Origin: Bradyrhizobium sp. Ce-3
Lineage (GTDB): Bacteria; Pseudomonadota; Alphaproteobacteria; Rhizobiales; Xanthobacteraceae
Direction of reading: 5' to 3'
DNA length: 64,000 nucleotides
NCBI RefSeq assembly: GCF_022835695.1
Contig: NZ_BQUV01000003.1
Coordinates: 558,001-622,000 of the forward strand
The translations under genes and the position numbers were made by a program. Positions 1 to 8,282 of this stretch are shown piece by piece (the stretch's first letter is position 1; the number at the start of each line of letters is the position of its first letter). Under the pieces are notes generated by a model. It made no database searches. It was not told where the DNA came from and worked only from the letters and a program-made list of their open reading frames with translations.

Positions 1-169
1 TGCCCGATTGAGGGATGCCCATCTCAGGGGCGCCGTGGTCGCTCTGCGGGATCCCTGGTCCATTGTTTTCGAAAATTGTCGGCGAACTCGCTGGGAGTTC
101 TGCAAGCGTTCCGCCGTCCAACCGAGCGATCGATGTGGCAGTCGCATTTTCAACGTCGGCCCATTTGTA

Positions 170-186
170 ACTTGTAAAAAACAAGT
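170..186. promoter_or_regulatory. Palindrome upstream of the catabolic operon
   Basis: ACTTGT and ACAAGT are perfect inverted arms around an A5 centre, about 75 bp before the first gene of the operon. No other gene is visible in the first 261 bases. It could be an operator, for example for the HxlR-type regulator at the end of the operon, but nothing in the sequence proves which protein binds. Confidence 0.35.
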
Positions 187-261
187 CGCAAGTTTATACG
201 TAGTCAATAAGATGGATGTCGCGGCGTGTCGTTGCCAAGCGATGCTGGAGAGGAAATCCAA

Positions 262-1056
262 ATGACGGACAGCGCACCGATTGCAAGAGAGCGGCATGGA
301 TTGGTTACGGTCCTTTCCATGGTTCATAAGCCCTACAATCTGATTGGTCCTACGCTGATCAACGCGCTTCTTGCGGAGCTGCGAGAAGCGCAAAACACCG
401 GAAGCCGGGCAATCGTGATACGGAGTGGATTGCGCCACTTCTCTGCTGGGGCCGATCTCGCTCTTTTCGGCGCGCGCCTGGAGGGCAAGGGCAACGGAGG
501 AGCGCCAGGCGGCGGGTGGTCCGGAATCGACTTTCTCAAGGAAGTCGAATTGTTGCCAATACCCTTGGTCGCCAGCGTGAACGGCGTCTGCCTGGGAGGC
601 GGAGTCGAGCTGGCGCTTGCTTGCGATTACATCATTGCCGGAAATTCCGCCAAGATCGGGTCGGTCGAGTCCGCGCTCGGCCTTCATCCTCTGATGGGGG
701 GGATCCAGCGGCAGGTGCAACGAATAGGAATGGCACGTGCCAAGGAAATGTCGATGCTCGGGCGGCGATACGATGCGGCGACGCTCGAGCGCTGGGGGCT
801 GATCAATCACGTGGTTCCCGACGACGTGCTCGACAAGACGGCGCTGGCGATTGCCGAGGAACTGGCCCACGGCCCCACGGTCGCGCATGCCGCAACGAAG
901 CAAGTCGCCTACATCGCGGCCAATCAGGGCGTGCGGGCCGCCGACGAGCAGATGGGCAAGCTGCAAGAACCGATCTGGGCATCGGATGATTTGCGAGCCG
1001 GTTTGACTTCCTTCCGTCAGAACGGTCCTGGCCTTGCCAAGTTCGCGGGGCGATGA
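262..1056 (+). CDS. Enoyl-CoA hydratase/isomerase family protein
   Basis: A 264-residue crotonase-fold protein, normal length for the family, which hydrates or isomerises acyl-CoA substrates in the cytoplasm. The oxyanion-hole segments HFSAGADL and GVCLGGGVELA are visible. Both catalytic glutamates typical of true hydratases appear present, in GGGVELALACD and in VESALGLHPLMGG. The start at 262 is preceded by GGAGAGGAA at 247-255; an upstream in-frame ATG at 226 has no such site. The stop overlaps the next gene's ATG by 4 bp, so it is translationally coupled to the CoA-transferase. The substrate cannot be read from the sequence; the neighbours suggest catabolism of an aromatic or branched acid. 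Confidence 0.9.
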   Translation: MTDSAPIARERHGLVTVLSMVHKPYNLIGPTLINALLAELREAQNTGSRAIVIRSGLRHFSAGADLALFGARLEGKGNGGAPGGGWSGIDFLKEVELLPIPLVASVNGVCLGGGVELALACDYIIAGNSAKIGSVESALGLHPLMGGIQRQVQRIGMARAKEMSMLGRRYDAATLERWGLINHVVPDDVLDKTALAIAEELAHGPTVAHAATKQVAYIAANQGVRAADEQMGKLQEPIWASDDLRAGLTSFRQNGPGLAKFAGR

Positions 1057-2285
1057 ACATGAGCGGACCGTTGTCGAATGTTCGCGTGGTCGATTTTTCG
1101 CGTGTGCTTGCAGGACCGTTGTGCGCGCGCACGTTGCTGGACCTCGGCGCTGAAGTGATCAAGATCGAGCCACCGCGACCGGACGTCTCGCGGTTTGCGC
1201 ACCCCGCCAAGCCGGGGATGTCGGGATATTATGCGCAACAGAACGCAGGCAAGCGTAACGTCAGCATCGATCTGAACGCCGAGGGCGCTCGCGAGATTGC
1301 GCTGCGGCTCTGCGACACCGCCGACGTCATCGTTGAGAATTTCAGGGCCGGAACACTGGCATCATTCGGCCTCGATTATCAGACGATCGCAAGCCGCAAT
1401 CCCCGCGTGATCTATGCGTCGATCACCGGTTACGGCCAGGGTGGGCCGTGGCGCAGCCGGATGGCCTATGCGCCGACGGTCCAGGCGGAAAGCGGCTTCA
1501 CCTCGAACAGCCTCCGGCACTATGGCGGCGATCTGAGTGCCGAGCGGACCGACAGTCTGTCCCACGCCGACGTCTACACAGGGTTGCAGGCGGCGATCGC
1601 GATTCTTGCGGCGCTCCAGAGCCGCGAAAAGTCCGGCAAGGGGCAATATATCGACGTCGCGATGGCCGCGACATTGATGGCCGTCAATGAACGTGCGCAC
1701 GTCGATCTCGGGGACTTCGATCTCGGTGACGAGCCAACGATCCTGGGCGCGACCGACTGTCCGTTCTTCACCGGACCGGGAGGCGAGCGCTTCACCGTCG
1801 CGACGAGCATGGTATGGTCGCTGACCTTCCCGAACTACCTGCGTGCGATGCGGCGGGCGGATCTCGCGGATGATCCCCGCTTTGCGACGGCGGCGCTCAG
1901 GAAGCAAAACCTGGACGCGCTGCATGCGATCATTCAGACATGGATGCTGACGTTCGCTGACATGGCTGCTCTGGATGCGCAGTTCGACGAGGCGAAGATC
2001 GCAATGGGCGAGATCCGCTCGATCGAACACCTGGCGACGACCGACTGGTCGTCTTACTGGGGCGCCGTACAGGAGGTGTCCGACCGCAATGGCGGCACCT
2101 ATCGCTTGCCGGGACGGCCATGGCACTTCTCTCAAGATGACCTGACCCCGATCGGCGACCCGGCGCTCCGCGGCGAACACAATCGCGATGTTTGCACCGA
2201 ACTCGGCTTCAGCGAGGAGGAAATCAGCGCAATGGTCGAAAGTGGAGCGCTCGTCGCGCCATCGGCGGCGACCCGCTGGAGCTGA
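1053..2285 (+). CDS. CaiB/BaiF (class III) CoA-transferase
   Basis: A 410-residue protein with the family N-terminus (VVDFSRVLAGPLCARTLLDLGAEVIKIEPP) and the IVENFRAGTLASFGLDY segment. The likely catalytic aspartate lies in SHADVYTGL near residue 174. Class III enzymes move CoA between carboxylic acids without an ATP-driven ligase. It overlaps the hydratase by 4 bp (ATGA) and lies 10 bp before the FAH-like gene. In this operon it probably activates the acid substrate for the hydratase. Specific donors and acceptors cannot be inferred from family membership alone. Confidence 0.88.
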   Translation: MNMSGPLSNVRVVDFSRVLAGPLCARTLLDLGAEVIKIEPPRPDVSRFAHPAKPGMSGYYAQQNAGKRNVSIDLNAEGAREIALRLCDTADVIVENFRAGTLASFGLDYQTIASRNPRVIYASITGYGQGGPWRSRMAYAPTVQAESGFTSNSLRHYGGDLSAERTDSLSHADVYTGLQAAIAILAALQSREKSGKGQYIDVAMAATLMAVNERAHVDLGDFDLGDEPTILGATDCPFFTGPGGERFTVATSMVWSLTFPNYLRAMRRADLADDPRFATAALRKQNLDALHAIIQTWMLTFADMAALDAQFDEAKIAMGEIRSIEHLATTDWSSYWGAVQEVSDRNGGTYRLPGRPWHFSQDDLTPIGDPALRGEHNRDVCTELGFSEEEISAMVESGALVAPSAATRWS

Positions 2286-2295
2286 GGGCAACTGA

Positions 2296-3546
2296 ATGAC
2301 CGCGGGATCCTGGGTTCCGGATGCGGACGGCTCCGGCTTCTCTTTGGCCAATTTGCCCTACGGGGTCGCCGAGCTCGCGACGAACGAATTCCATGTTTGC
2401 GTCGCAATCGGCAACCACGCCCTGGATCTTGCGGCCGCCGCCGCCAAAGGATTGTTCGATACCCTCGATATCCCTCTGACGGTATGGCGCCAGGCGGCGT
2501 TGAACGCTTTCCTCGGCCTTAGCGCTGAGAAACGTCGCGCGGTCCGGGAGCGGATACGCAGCCTGCTGTCAACTCCCGACCCGCGGAAACGAGCGGCCGT
2601 AGAGGCCTGCCTGCTCGACCGCAGTGCGTTGAGAATGACGAGCCCGATCGCGCCTGGGGACTTTGTGGACTTCTATTCAAGCTATCACCACGCGGTTCGG
2701 ACGATGCAGCTCATGCGCGCCGAACTGAACGCCAATTGGACATCGATGCCCGTCGGGTATCACAGCCGGACGGGTACGATCGTCGGTACCGACCAGCCGA
2801 TCTTCAGGCCGAAGGGACAAATACTCACGCCTGATGGTCCGATCTATGCGCCGACACGGGCGCTCGATATCGAGCTCGAGATCGGGTTCGTGATTTGCCG
2901 GGCCTCGAAGCGCGGACAGCCGATCAGCGTATCCGAGTTTGGAGACTACGTCTTCGGTCTCGTCTTGCTGAACGATTGGAGCGCGAGAGATTTGCAGCGC
3001 TTCGAAAGTGCCCCGCTTGGACCCTTCCTGGCAAAATCATTCTGTACGCAAGCGGGGAGCTGGGTGGTGCCCCTCGAGGCACTGACGGAATATCGAGTGG
3101 AGAAAAATCCCGAGCATCAACAGCCAACCCTGGGCTATCTCAGGCATGGCGAGAAGTGGTCGTTCGATATCTCGCTTGAAATCTCGATTTCATCGACGGC
3201 CATGCGGGAACGCGAGCTGCCGCCTCAGCGAGTTAGCCAGACGAACTTTCGCGACATGTACTGGGACGGCGCACAGCAGCTTGCGCATCTCACGGGCAAT
3301 GGAGCTTCGGTGCGGGTCGGCGACCTCTACGGATCCGGGACGGTCTCCGGTCCGACCGAAGATAGCGCCGGGTGCCTCGTCGAGTTGACCCAAGGCGGGG
3401 TCAAGAAAATCGTGTTGAGTGACGGCTCGACGCGGGACTACCTCCAGGATGGAGACCGCGTCGAACTCAGGGGCGTTTGTGAAAAGGCCGGGCATCCTGC
3501 AATCGATTTCGGAAGCCTGGCAGGAACTGTTCATCCTGCGCTCTAG
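2296..3546 (+). CDS. Fumarylacetoacetase-family hydrolase
   Basis: A 416-residue protein matching full-length fumarylacetoacetase rather than the shorter FAHD/HpaG forms: an N-terminal beta domain (about 1-115), then DFYSSYHH, MPVGYHSR, IFRPKGQ, LELEIGF and NDWSARDLQ. These correspond to the metal-binding and catalytic motifs of the family, which cleaves C-C bonds in beta-diketo acids. In tyrosine catabolism it is usually found with homogentisate dioxygenase and maleylacetoacetate isomerase. Neither is nearby here; instead it follows a hydratase and a CoA-transferase. The physiological substrate may therefore differ from fumarylacetoacetate. The family call is firm, the substrate is not. Confidence 0.88.
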   Translation: MTAGSWVPDADGSGFSLANLPYGVAELATNEFHVCVAIGNHALDLAAAAAKGLFDTLDIPLTVWRQAALNAFLGLSAEKRRAVRERIRSLLSTPDPRKRAAVEACLLDRSALRMTSPIAPGDFVDFYSSYHHAVRTMQLMRAELNANWTSMPVGYHSRTGTIVGTDQPIFRPKGQILTPDGPIYAPTRALDIELEIGFVICRASKRGQPISVSEFGDYVFGLVLLNDWSARDLQRFESAPLGPFLAKSFCTQAGSWVVPLEALTEYRVEKNPEHQQPTLGYLRHGEKWSFDISLEISISSTAMRERELPPQRVSQTNFRDMYWDGAQQLAHLTGNGASVRVGDLYGSGTVSGPTEDSAGCLVELTQGGVKKIVLSDGSTRDYLQDGDRVELRGVCEKAGHPAIDFGSLAGTVHPAL

Positions 3547-3690
3547 AAGCATTTTTTGAAAACCGTCCCGAGCCCAGGTTCACCGTCTCAGAGCCTCGGC
3601 CCCAGGGTTTTATTTCAAATCCTATTGACTATAGTTCTGCAAGTGAGCTTTGGCCCGGCGCCTGCTCTCCGCAAGCCAAGATGGATCGGT

Positions 3691-4128
3691 ATGGCAAACA
3701 AGAAAAGTCTCGATGAGTCGTGTCCGGTCGCGCGAACGCTCGACATTGTGGGTCAGCGTTGGACGCTGCTGATCATCCGTGATCTTCTTCCAGGCACCAT
3801 GCGGTTCCAGGATCTGCAGGAGCGTCTGCCTGGAATGGCGCCGAACGTGCTCTCGGATCGCTTGAAGACGCTCGAGGCCCATGGGCTCGTGCGTCGCGAA
3901 TTCTATTCCGACCATCCTCCGCGCGCTGCTTATAGTCTCACCGACCGAGGTCAAGAACTTGGCGTGGTCGTCCTGGCCCTCGCACGATGGGGCGTACGAA
4001 ACGTCGGCGGCAAACTGAACAGGGGACTTCGCCACGACGAATGTTTCAAGCACCTGCAGCAAGCGACTGACGCGCTGGTCCGTCGTCCGGTGGAACGGGT
4101 AAAGGCGGCCCGGGAAAGTCGCCGCTAG
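3691..4128 (+). CDS. HxlR-family winged-helix transcriptional regulator
   Basis: About 145 residues from the ATG at 3691. The family pattern SCPVARTLDIVGQRWTLLII is at the N-terminus, including the conserved cysteine, followed by RFQDLQERLPGMAPNVLSDR (recognition helix) and LKTLEAHGLVRREFY (wing). The reading frame stays open upstream to 3556, but those residues do not resemble the family, so the internal start is preferred. It follows the FAH-like gene on the same strand and is a reasonable local regulator of the catabolic operon. HxlR proteins often sense electrophiles or aromatic compounds; the ligand here is unknown. Confidence 0.88.
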   Translation: MANKKSLDESCPVARTLDIVGQRWTLLIIRDLLPGTMRFQDLQERLPGMAPNVLSDRLKTLEAHGLVRREFYSDHPPRAAYSLTDRGQELGVVVLALARWGVRNVGGKLNRGLRHDECFKHLQQATDALVRRPVERVKAARESRR

Positions 4129-4224
4129 CTCATATCGCCGACTGCAGGGCGCGGACCTTCCCGGTCCCTCGTCGCTCCCGCGTTGCTCGAGCTTCGCCGG
4201 ACACGCTTTGCCGTTTCGGCCGTC

Positions 4225-4241
4225 GCGTGGCTGCGCCACGC
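4225..4241 (-). terminator. Hairpin downstream of tRNA-Leu
   Basis: GCGTGGC and GCCACGC form a perfect 7-bp stem with a 3-nt loop about 20 nt past the tRNA 3' end on the minus strand. No T-run follows, so terminator function is tentative. Confidence 0.35.
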
Positions 4242-4261
4242 GTAGCGCGAAGGACGAAGCG

Positions 4262-4346
4262 TGGTGCCCCTGGCCGGAATCGAACCAGCACTCCTTGCGG
4301 AACTCGATTTTGAGTCGAGCGCGTCTACCAGTTCCGCCACAGGGGC
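4262..4346 (-). tRNA. tRNA-Leu (anticodon CAA)
   Basis: Read on the minus strand, it starts GCCCCTGTGGCGGAACTGG and ends with the matching acceptor strand CAGGGGC plus an encoded ACCA. The D-loop GGTAGACGCG, the anticodon stem-loop CGACTCAAAATCG with CAA, a long variable arm typical of leucine tRNAs, and the T-loop GGTTCGATTCC are all readable. The length of 85 nt with CCA is normal for tRNA-Leu. No duplicated 3' end was seen in the window, so there is no sign of element integration here. Confidence 0.96.
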
Positions 4347-4508
4347 ATTCGCGATGGTCCAAGGACGAGAAAAGCCCCGGGGGTCGCGAAGCGCGGCGGA
4401 CTATAGCGGGCCGCCCGTCACGGTCAACCCGCGCGGATGTGATTGTCCCGCGGCTCGACAGCGGTATTTTCGCGCGATACGACCCGGATCGAGCATGAAG
4501 CTGGGGCC

Positions 4509-5081
4509 ATGACCCTTTCGGACGATGCTCGCAGGAGGACTGCCGTGACGCTCGCCACCGCCCATCCGTCAGATGCTTCCACGGCCGGCAATCCGGCGCT
4601 GACCTCGGCCCTGGCGATTGCCGTGATCGCGGCGGCGACCTTGGCCGGCGCCTGGTTCTTCCAGTTGGTGCTGGAGATCATGCCCTGTCCGCTCTGCCTC
4701 GAGCAGCGCTATGCCTATTACCTCGCGGTCCCGCTCGGCGCCGTGGTCGCACTCGCAGCCGCCCGCGGCGCGCCGCGCCCGCTGCTGCTCGCAGGCCTTG
4801 CGGTCCTCGGCCTCGCGGCGCTCGCCAACGCCGGTCTTGGCGGCTATCACGCCGGCGTCGAATGGGGGTTCTGGCCGGGGCCGACCGATTGCACCGGTCC
4901 GCTGGTGGATTTCGGCAAGGCCGGCTCGCTGCTGGATCAGCTCGACAAGGTCAAGGTGGTCCGCTGCGACGAGGTGCAGTGGCGCTTCCTCGGCATTTCG
5001 CTGGCCGGCTACAACGTGCTGATCTCGCTCTTGATGGCCGCGCTCGCCGGCTGGGGCGTGATGCGGGCCGCGCGGGCATAA
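4509..5081 (+). CDS. dsbB: Disulfide bond formation protein B
   Basis: A membrane protein of about 190 residues that passes electrons from periplasmic DsbA to quinone. The first redox pair is the CPLC motif following the first membrane segment; the second pair is in the periplasmic loop, at DCTGP and VVRCDEVQW. Four hydrophobic segments are visible. The start is taken at the ATG at 4509; an in-frame ATG at 4443 would add residues with no membrane character. A DsbA-family thiol oxidoreductase lies at 11520-12197, but the two are not in one operon. Confidence 0.9.
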   Translation: MTLSDDARRRTAVTLATAHPSDASTAGNPALTSALAIAVIAAATLAGAWFFQLVLEIMPCPLCLEQRYAYYLAVPLGAVVALAAARGAPRPLLLAGLAVLGLAALANAGLGGYHAGVEWGFWPGPTDCTGPLVDFGKAGSLLDQLDKVKVVRCDEVQWRFLGISLAGYNVLISLLMAALAGWGVMRAARA

Positions 5082-5107
5082 GGTTGACACGCACGCTTTC
5101 TCGTTAT

Positions 5108-5208
5108 CCCTCATGCTGAGGAGCGCGTAGCGCGCCTCGAAGCATGACGGCCCGGCCGGTGGCCGTTCATCCTTCGAGACGCCGCTTCGCGGCCCCTCAG
5201 GATGACGG
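5108..5208. repeat. Dispersed palindrome, CTGAGGAGCGCG family
   Basis: A roughly 100-bp element with inverted ends (CCTCATGCTGAGGAGC and GCCCCTCAGGATGACGG) and inner arms around TCGAAGCATGACGGCC and GGCCGTTCATCCTTCGA. Related copies lie near 9192 and 35906. It sits between two convergent genes and has no coding potential. Confidence 0.8.
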
Positions 5209-5217
5209 TTGGTAGAC

Positions 5218-6303
5218 CTAATCGTCGACGTCGTCCTGCGGCCGTCCGAACAGATGGATGATGCCCGGCGTCGAGATGGTGACGAACAAAAACCGCGACA
5301 GATGATGCGCGCCGACGAAGATCGGGTCGATGTGTAGTGTCAGCGCCAGCGCCAGCATCGCGTCCATCGCGCCGGGCGCGAAGGCGACCACGACGTCGGC
5401 GAGCCGGACATGGGTGGTGAAACCGATCACCGCGACGAACACCGCCGAGATCAGGATCGCAATCGCAAACGAGCCGAGCCCGGCATTGACGTGGCTCAGC
5501 AGGGTCGAGGTCTTCATCCGCGCGAAGCGGGTGCCGATAATGGCGCCGATGCCGACCAGCGCGATATTCCGCAGCCAGGGCGGCAGGCCGCCGTCGACCA
5601 GGCCCGAGCCGTGCAGCAGGCCGGAGGCGAGCATCGCGCCGAACATCCAGCTGGCGGGGAATTTGATCCAGCGCAGCAGCAGCGAGACCCCGATCGACAA
5701 GGCGACCAGGGCTGTGATGCCGAACGGCGAGGCGACCGTGGTCGGCAGCGGCGGGGGCGCCGCATGCGTCACGCCGGTCAGCGCCAGCACCAGTGGCAGC
5801 GCCGCGGTCAGGATGATGACCCGCATGGTCTGCACCACGGCGATCGCGGCGACGTCGGCGCCCTTCTCGGCGGCCAGGATCGTGATCTGGGACAGCGCGC
5901 CGGGGCTGCCGGCGAGGAAGGCCGAGGTCTGGTCCCAGCCGTGGACGCGCTGCAGATAGAGGCTGGAGCCGAAGGTCGAGCAGAACGTCGCCAGCGCTAG
6001 CAGGGCAATGGTCAGCGGATAGGAGCTCATGTGCTGCAGCAATTGCTGCGACATCAGCGAGCCCAGCGAGATGCCGAGCAGCACCAGCACCGACTGCGTC
6101 AGCACCGCCGGCACCGCAAGCGGCCGGCCGGCCAGTGCCGCGATCGCAACCGCGGTCATCGCACCCGAGATCAGCCCGCCCGGCAGTCCCGCCCATAAAA
6201 ACAGCAGGCCGCCGCCGGCGCCGATGACGAGAGTCTCGAGCCCGTTCAGAACTTTGCTGCGGTCGGGAATGGCGGTCGCCATCGAAGCGCGGATCAGGGT
6301 CAC
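5218..6303 (-). CDS. AbrB-family (AbrB duplication) membrane transporter
   Basis: A 361-residue, very hydrophobic protein with about ten membrane segments arranged as two related halves, as in the family formerly annotated as ammonia monooxygenase. The repeated pattern is visible as LPGGLISGAM in the first half and FPASWMFGAMLASGLL in the second, with SPGALSQI and APGAMDAM as the matching loop motifs. Transport substrates are poorly defined in this family. It is monocistronic, flanked on both sides by dispersed palindromes. Confidence 0.85.
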   Translation of the reverse strand: MTLIRASMATAIPDRSKVLNGLETLVIGAGGGLLFLWAGLPGGLISGAMTAVAIAALAGRPLAVPAVLTQSVLVLLGISLGSLMSQQLLQHMSSYPLTIALLALATFCSTFGSSLYLQRVHGWDQTSAFLAGSPGALSQITILAAEKGADVAAIAVVQTMRVIILTAALPLVLALTGVTHAAPPPLPTTVASPFGITALVALSIGVSLLLRWIKFPASWMFGAMLASGLLHGSGLVDGGLPPWLRNIALVGIGAIIGTRFARMKTSTLLSHVNAGLGSFAIAILISAVFVAVIGFTTHVRLADVVVAFAPGAMDAMLALALTLHIDPIFVGAHHLSRFLFVTISTPGIIHLFGRPQDDVDD

Positions 6304-6392
6304 GCCGCCTTATGGCAAATTCGCAACCACCGGACAATTGCATCTCGCGATTGCAGCATTGCGCCGGAAAACGCGGGCACGCCTTCCCTCAC

Positions 6393-6600
6393 CCTCCCCT
6401 GGAGGGGTCGAGACGAGCAAAGCTCGCTCTTGGGTCGCTTCGCATGAAGCGAAGCGCAATGCGGAGCGGGGTGGGGTGGGGTGATCTCTCAACACGGGCA
6501 GCACCCGACGCGCGAGACCCGTCACCCCACCCCGCCGCTCATTTCATTCGCGCCGACCCAAGAGCGAGCTTTGCTCGTCTCGACCCCTCCAGGGGAGGGG
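6393..6600. repeat. Large inverted repeat with 45-bp perfect arms
   Basis: Arms 6393-6437 and 6554-6598 are exact reverse complements over 45 bases (CCTCCCCTGGAGGGGTCG at the tip). Inside is a second imperfect inversion (GGGTGGGGTGATCTCTC against CACCCCACCCCG). A related but diverged element lies at 45882-46048. It has no transposase gene and is the whole content of the 317-bp gap before the PsiF-like gene. Confidence 0.85.
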
Positions 6601-6620
6601 GGCCGATCGCAAGTCCTACT

Positions 6621-6905
6621 TTACTTCGTCGCCGCGGGCGCCATGGCGCCGCCGCCCGACTTTTCCTTCTTGCACTCGGAGCGGAATTTCTTGCGCTCCT
6701 TGCCGTGCAGGCCCTTGGCATCGGCTTCCTTCGAGCATTCCATCGACTCGGCCGTGCGCGGCTTGGCTTCCTTCGGCGCCTTGGCTGCAGTGGCCGCCGG
6801 GGCGGCGTCCTTGGCGGCGGGCGCGGCAGTTTGCGCGAAAGCTCCGCCCATCAGCAGCAGGGAGGCAAGGGCGGTTGCGGTCGCGAGCGTGGAAATTGTC
6901 TTCAT
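6621..6905 (-). CDS. PsiF-repeat secreted protein
   Basis: A 94-residue protein with a signal peptide (MKTISTLATATALASLLLMG, cleavage near AFAQ), an Ala/Pro/Lys-rich linker, then one PsiF-type cysteine module: ECSKEADAKGLHGKERKKFR followed by SECKKEK. PsiF proteins are small periplasmic proteins first noted as phosphate-starvation inducible in E. coli; their biochemical role is unknown. The start at 6905 has GAGGTG five bases upstream. No Pho-box was identified. Confidence 0.8.
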   Translation of the reverse strand: MKTISTLATATALASLLLMGGAFAQTAAPAAKDAAPAATAAKAPKEAKPRTAESMECSKEADAKGLHGKERKKFRSECKKEKSGGGAMAPAATK

Positions 6906-7084
6906 GGGGCACCTCGTGAGGAAAGGAGCCGAAACGTCGCGCGGCGATGCTGAACCGTGGATGAACATGCCGCGGTCCTGCCGCCACAATATTTTAGCGC
7001 CCGGGCGCGCCCGCACGTTGTCGCAAGTCGGGGTTGCGCTAGGATAATGGTCTTACGCCAATGCCCCCCAAAGGGAGACCAGGG

Positions 7085-7579
7085 ATGACCATTCAGACCA
7101 GATTGTTGTGCGTGATTGCAGTGTCGGGCTTTGCAGCCTTTGCGGCGAGCGCGCCGGCGCAGGCCCTGACCGCGCAGGAATGCAGTGCCAAGTACCAGGC
7201 GGCCAAGTCGGCCGGCACCCTTGCCGGCCAGAAGTGGAATGATTTCCGCAAGGCGCAATGCGGTGCCGACGCGACCCCGGCCGCGGCGCCCGCCGCCGCT
7301 CCGCCGCCCGCTGCCGCCGCGCCCGCTCCGGCCGCGCCGAAGGAAGCCAAACGGGAGGCCGCCCCGGCCGCCGCACCGGCGATGCCGGCCGGACCCGCCG
7401 TGTTTCCGAACGCGGTCGATCCCAAATATGCCAAGGAAACCGAAGGCAAGCAGCGCATGCACAGCTGCCTCGACCAGTACAATGCCAACAAGACCACGGG
7501 CGGCAACGGCGGCATGAAGTGGATCCAGAAGGGCGGCGGCTATTACAGCGAGTGCAACAAGAAGCTCAAGGGCGCCTGA
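7085..7579 (+). CDS. Small secreted protein with Ala/Pro-rich linker
   Basis: About 164 residues. A signal peptide ends near APAQA; the first cysteine module is LTAQECSAKYQAAKSAGTLA with WNDFRKAQC, followed by an Ala/Pro-rich stretch of about 45 residues and a C-terminal module with SCLDQYNANK and YYSECNKKLKG. The two cysteine-pair modules at either end resemble each other loosely (C-x-x-x-Y-x-A-x-K). The start at 7085 follows AGACCAGGG. Function is unknown; similar proteins are common in Bradyrhizobium. It is divergent from the PsiF-like gene, which also carries paired cysteines. Confidence 0.75.
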   Translation: MTIQTRLLCVIAVSGFAAFAASAPAQALTAQECSAKYQAAKSAGTLAGQKWNDFRKAQCGADATPAAAPAAAPPPAAAAPAPAAPKEAKREAAPAAAPAMPAGPAVFPNAVDPKYAKETEGKQRMHSCLDQYNANKTTGGNGGMKWIQKGGGYYSECNKKLKGA

Positions 7580-7602
7580 GCCGTTCGACGCTGATTGAAG
7601 AA

Positions 7603-7632
7603 GGCGGCCGGCACCGAGCCGGTCGCCTTTTT
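7603..7632. terminator. Rho-independent terminator
   Basis: GGCGGCCGG (7603-7611) pairs with CCGGTCGCC (7619-7627), nine pairs with one G-U, followed by TTTTT. It lies just past the stop of the secreted-protein gene and touches the stop of the convergent TetR gene. Confidence 0.85.
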
Positions 7633-8188
7633 ATTTGCCGTCGTCGAGCAGCTTGTCCGCCGATTGCGCCAGCAGCTGCGCGCGCTTGCGCGGGCCGCGC
7701 TCGAGGAACAAGAGGCTCTGGCCGAAGATGAAGCAGTAGAACAGGAAGGCCTGCGCATCGGCCTCCTCGGCCCCGAGCCCCGTGGCACGGTAGAGCTGCC
7801 CGACATTCTTCAGCCGCGCGGCGTCGACGCTCGCGGCGGCGGTGGCGGCGGCCTCGTCGGTGCGCGCCCATTGCCGGATCGCAAGCTCGACCGCCATCGC
7901 CTCGGTGTTCATGCGCTCCGAATAGAGCGTGATGATCGCCTTCAGCCGTTCGCGCGCGCTGGCACCGTCGAGCGCGGTCTGCTTCTCGATCGATGCGATG
8001 CGGCCGTCGCGCCACCGCGTCAGCATGGTCTCCAGCAGCGCGGCACGATCCCTGAAGCGGCGGTAGAAGCCGCCCTTGGTGACGCCGAGATTCTTCGCCA
8101 GCACCTCGACCCGCACGCCGTCGACGCCGCTATGCGCGAGTTCGGCAAAGCCGGCCGCGACCCAGACGTCGCCCTTGCTTTCAGTCAT
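7631..8188 (-). CDS. TetR/AcrR-family transcriptional regulator
   Basis: A 185-residue protein. Its N-terminal HTH reads FAELAHSGVDGVRVEVLAKN then LGVTKGGFYRRFRDRAALLE, the standard TetR recognition region, followed by an all-helical ligand domain. It is divergent from the thioesterase gene at 8283, and two copies of an 18-bp palindrome lie between them, so autoregulation and repression of the thioesterase operon are likely. The ligand is probably an acyl-CoA or fatty acid given the neighbours, which is inference. Confidence 0.9.
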   Translation of the reverse strand: MTESKGDVWVAAGFAELAHSGVDGVRVEVLAKNLGVTKGGFYRRFRDRAALLETMLTRWRDGRIASIEKQTALDGASARERLKAIITLYSERMNTEAMAVELAIRQWARTDEAAATAAASVDAARLKNVGQLYRATGLGAEEADAQAFLFYCFIFGQSLLFLERGPRKRAQLLAQSADKLLDDGK

Positions 8189-8209
8189 GTGATCTCCGCG
8201 GGCCGGGTC

Positions 8210-8262
8210 TGATACGGCACCGTATTGCTAGCCTGCTTCGCTCCTGATACGCTACCGTATCA
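8210..8262. promoter_or_regulatory. Tandem TetR operators
   Basis: TGATACGCTACCGTATCA (8245-8262) is a perfect palindrome with a 4-base spacer. TGATACGGCACCGTATTG (8210-8227) is a second copy with one arm base changed; the centres are 35 bp apart. They occupy the divergent promoter region between the TetR gene and the thioesterase operon. Confidence 0.8.
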
Positions 8263-8282
8263 AAAACCGGAGGAGGGGTACC

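Noticed and set aside
8-265. Possible gene at the left edge
   Set aside because: No family pattern, no ribosome binding site, and it overlaps the well-supported start of the hydratase at 262.
4262-4346. tRNA-Leu as an integration site
   Set aside because: No second copy of the tRNA 3' end and no integrase are visible; the accessory island near 14.5 kb is 10 kb away.
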